Below are positions 58,719-59,576 of a stretch of 59,576 nt of DNA, piece after piece. The notes beneath the pieces are model-generated. The model had not been told where the DNA came from. It made no database searches and saw nothing but the letters and a program-made list of their open reading frames with translations. Position 1 is the stretch's first letter. Every line of letters begins with the position of its first letter. This DNA is from Triangularia verruculosa (Eukaryota > Ascomycota > Sordariomycetes > Sordariales > Podosporaceae), in NCBI GenBank assembly GCA_033296885.1, contig MU864042.1:1-59576 (forward strand). The letters are read 5' to 3'. A program made the position numbers and the translations under genes.

Positions 58719-59576
58719 TCTCGTATGACATTTTTATTTTGGGGCGTCTTTTTTTCAACAAGGCATTTTTTGGAATCGTGATAGAAGAAGAAGAAGAAGC
58801 GGGGGAAACCTACCAACAACCGGGAAAACTCGATTAATGAGGGGGGGTATTAACTAATAATCGACAAACAAACAAACCACAGCTTTATCAGCCTTGCCGG
58901 TTGGCTGATGTAGCAAGTGTTTGTCGACACATGACGACGGATGAACTCGGGCCGAGAGAGGACGAGAGCCGGCGGATATGACGAATGACGAACCTTTGCA
59001 AAGCGACAGAGCGAAAGCGAGCGTTTCTAATACTTTTCTCTTTCTTCTGTTTATATATTTCTGTTTTTTGTTTCGTTTGAGCGGGATATGGGCATTTCTT
59101 TTTCTTTTTTCGTTGAGACGAAGAGATGAATTTTTTTTTTTTTTGAAACTCTATGAAATGATATCCCCAGCATGTGGGCGGCGTTTTTGTGTGTTGTTGT
59201 TTGTGTGTAGGGGGGAGGGGGGGTTGGGTTTTAATGTGGAGGGGATACGCGGGGGTACTGAGGGGGATATTGAGGGGGGGAAATGGAAAGGGGGGGGGGG
59301 CGTTGTAGAGAAAATATTACCCTTGGTTGAAAGCGAGTACAGCAAGCGAGCGAGCGAGCAAATCTGATTTTTTGTTCTTGTGTGTGTGGTAGAAGTGAGA
59401 GGGATGGGCGAATGGAGTGAGGCGCGTGATAAATTGTGAAGGAGAGGGGGGGGGGGGGGGGGGGGGGGGTTGGTGTTTTTTTTTTTTTTTTTTTTTGTTT
59501 TTTTGTTTTTTTTTTTTTTTGTTTTTTTTTTTTTTTTTTTTTTTTTTTGTTTTTTTTTTTTTTTTTTTTTTTTTTT
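58719..59576. other. HMT1 3' flank and low-complexity contig end
   Basis: The first 700 bp are ordinary non-coding sequence with G-rich patches. From 59446 a run of 24 G is followed by about 100 bases of T with scattered G up to the end. The terminal part looks like assembly artefact, mirroring the poly-C at position 1. Confidence 0.7.

Noticed and set aside
1..59576. CRISPR arrays, prophage, insertion sequences or RIP-degraded transposons
   Set aside because: No spaced direct repeats, no transposase or integrase reading frames, and no AT-rich C-to-T decayed tract were seen; the sequence is eukaryotic.

Overview
This window is nuclear DNA from a filamentous ascomycete, probably a Sordariomycete close to the Sordariales. 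Genes have short introns (about 50-70 nt) with GTRNGT donors, CTAAC-like branch points and YAG acceptors. The products are ascomycete housekeeping proteins (MDM34, GTR2, IPK1, YAF9, COQ11, SYF2, TTI1, CDC48, HMT1), alongside a Zn2Cys6 regulator and a SidJ-type hydrolase. No prokaryotic, viral or CRISPR features were seen. The window opens with 94 C and closes with a G run and T-rich homopolymer, so it looks like a whole contig with artefactual ends. It also contains one 100-N assembly gap.

Layout. 0.9-2.9 kb: amino-acid permease (-) with a GATA-containing upstream region. 5.0-6.5 kb: GTR2 GTPase (-). 9.0-10.2 kb: MIF-domain protein (-). 11.6-12.4 kb: four-helix membrane protein (-). 13.3-15.5 kb: SidJ-like hydrolase (+) convergent with IPK1 (-). 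16.9-18.9 kb: MDM34 (+). 20.3-24.2 kb: a compact alternating block YAF9 (-), COQ11 (+), SYF2 (-), TTI1 (+), followed by an AhpC/TSA-like protein (-) and a polyQ Zn2Cys6 factor (-, to 32.1 kb). 32.1-37.4 kb: no recognisable gene. 37.4-40.1 kb: CDC48 (+). 41.0-42.3 kb: two uncharacterised ORFs (-) in the same frame, separated by one TAG. 43.6-45.5 kb: secreted His/Gly/Tyr/Ser repeat protein (+), interrupted by the gap. 45.5-55.4 kb: a 9.8-kb stretch with no recognised gene, holding microsatellites, TACCTA-type motifs and one weak spliced candidate. 55.4-58.7 kb: HMT1-type ABC transporter (+).

Functional links are modest and inferred. The permease and GTR2 both belong to amino-acid uptake or sensing through TORC1. 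TTI1 stabilises PIKK kinases, including TOR and Tra1, and Tra1 sits in NuA4 together with YAF9. MDM34 and COQ11 serve mitochondria, and HMT1 and the SidJ-like enzyme concern metal or siderophore handling. Nothing shows that these genes form one cluster.

The points I consider most unusual are the secreted repeat protein with its 75-bp unit, a within-gene switch from C-rich to G-rich coding strand seen in many genes, the single TAG joining two same-frame ORFs, and a MIF-fold protein that has lost the N-terminal catalytic proline.
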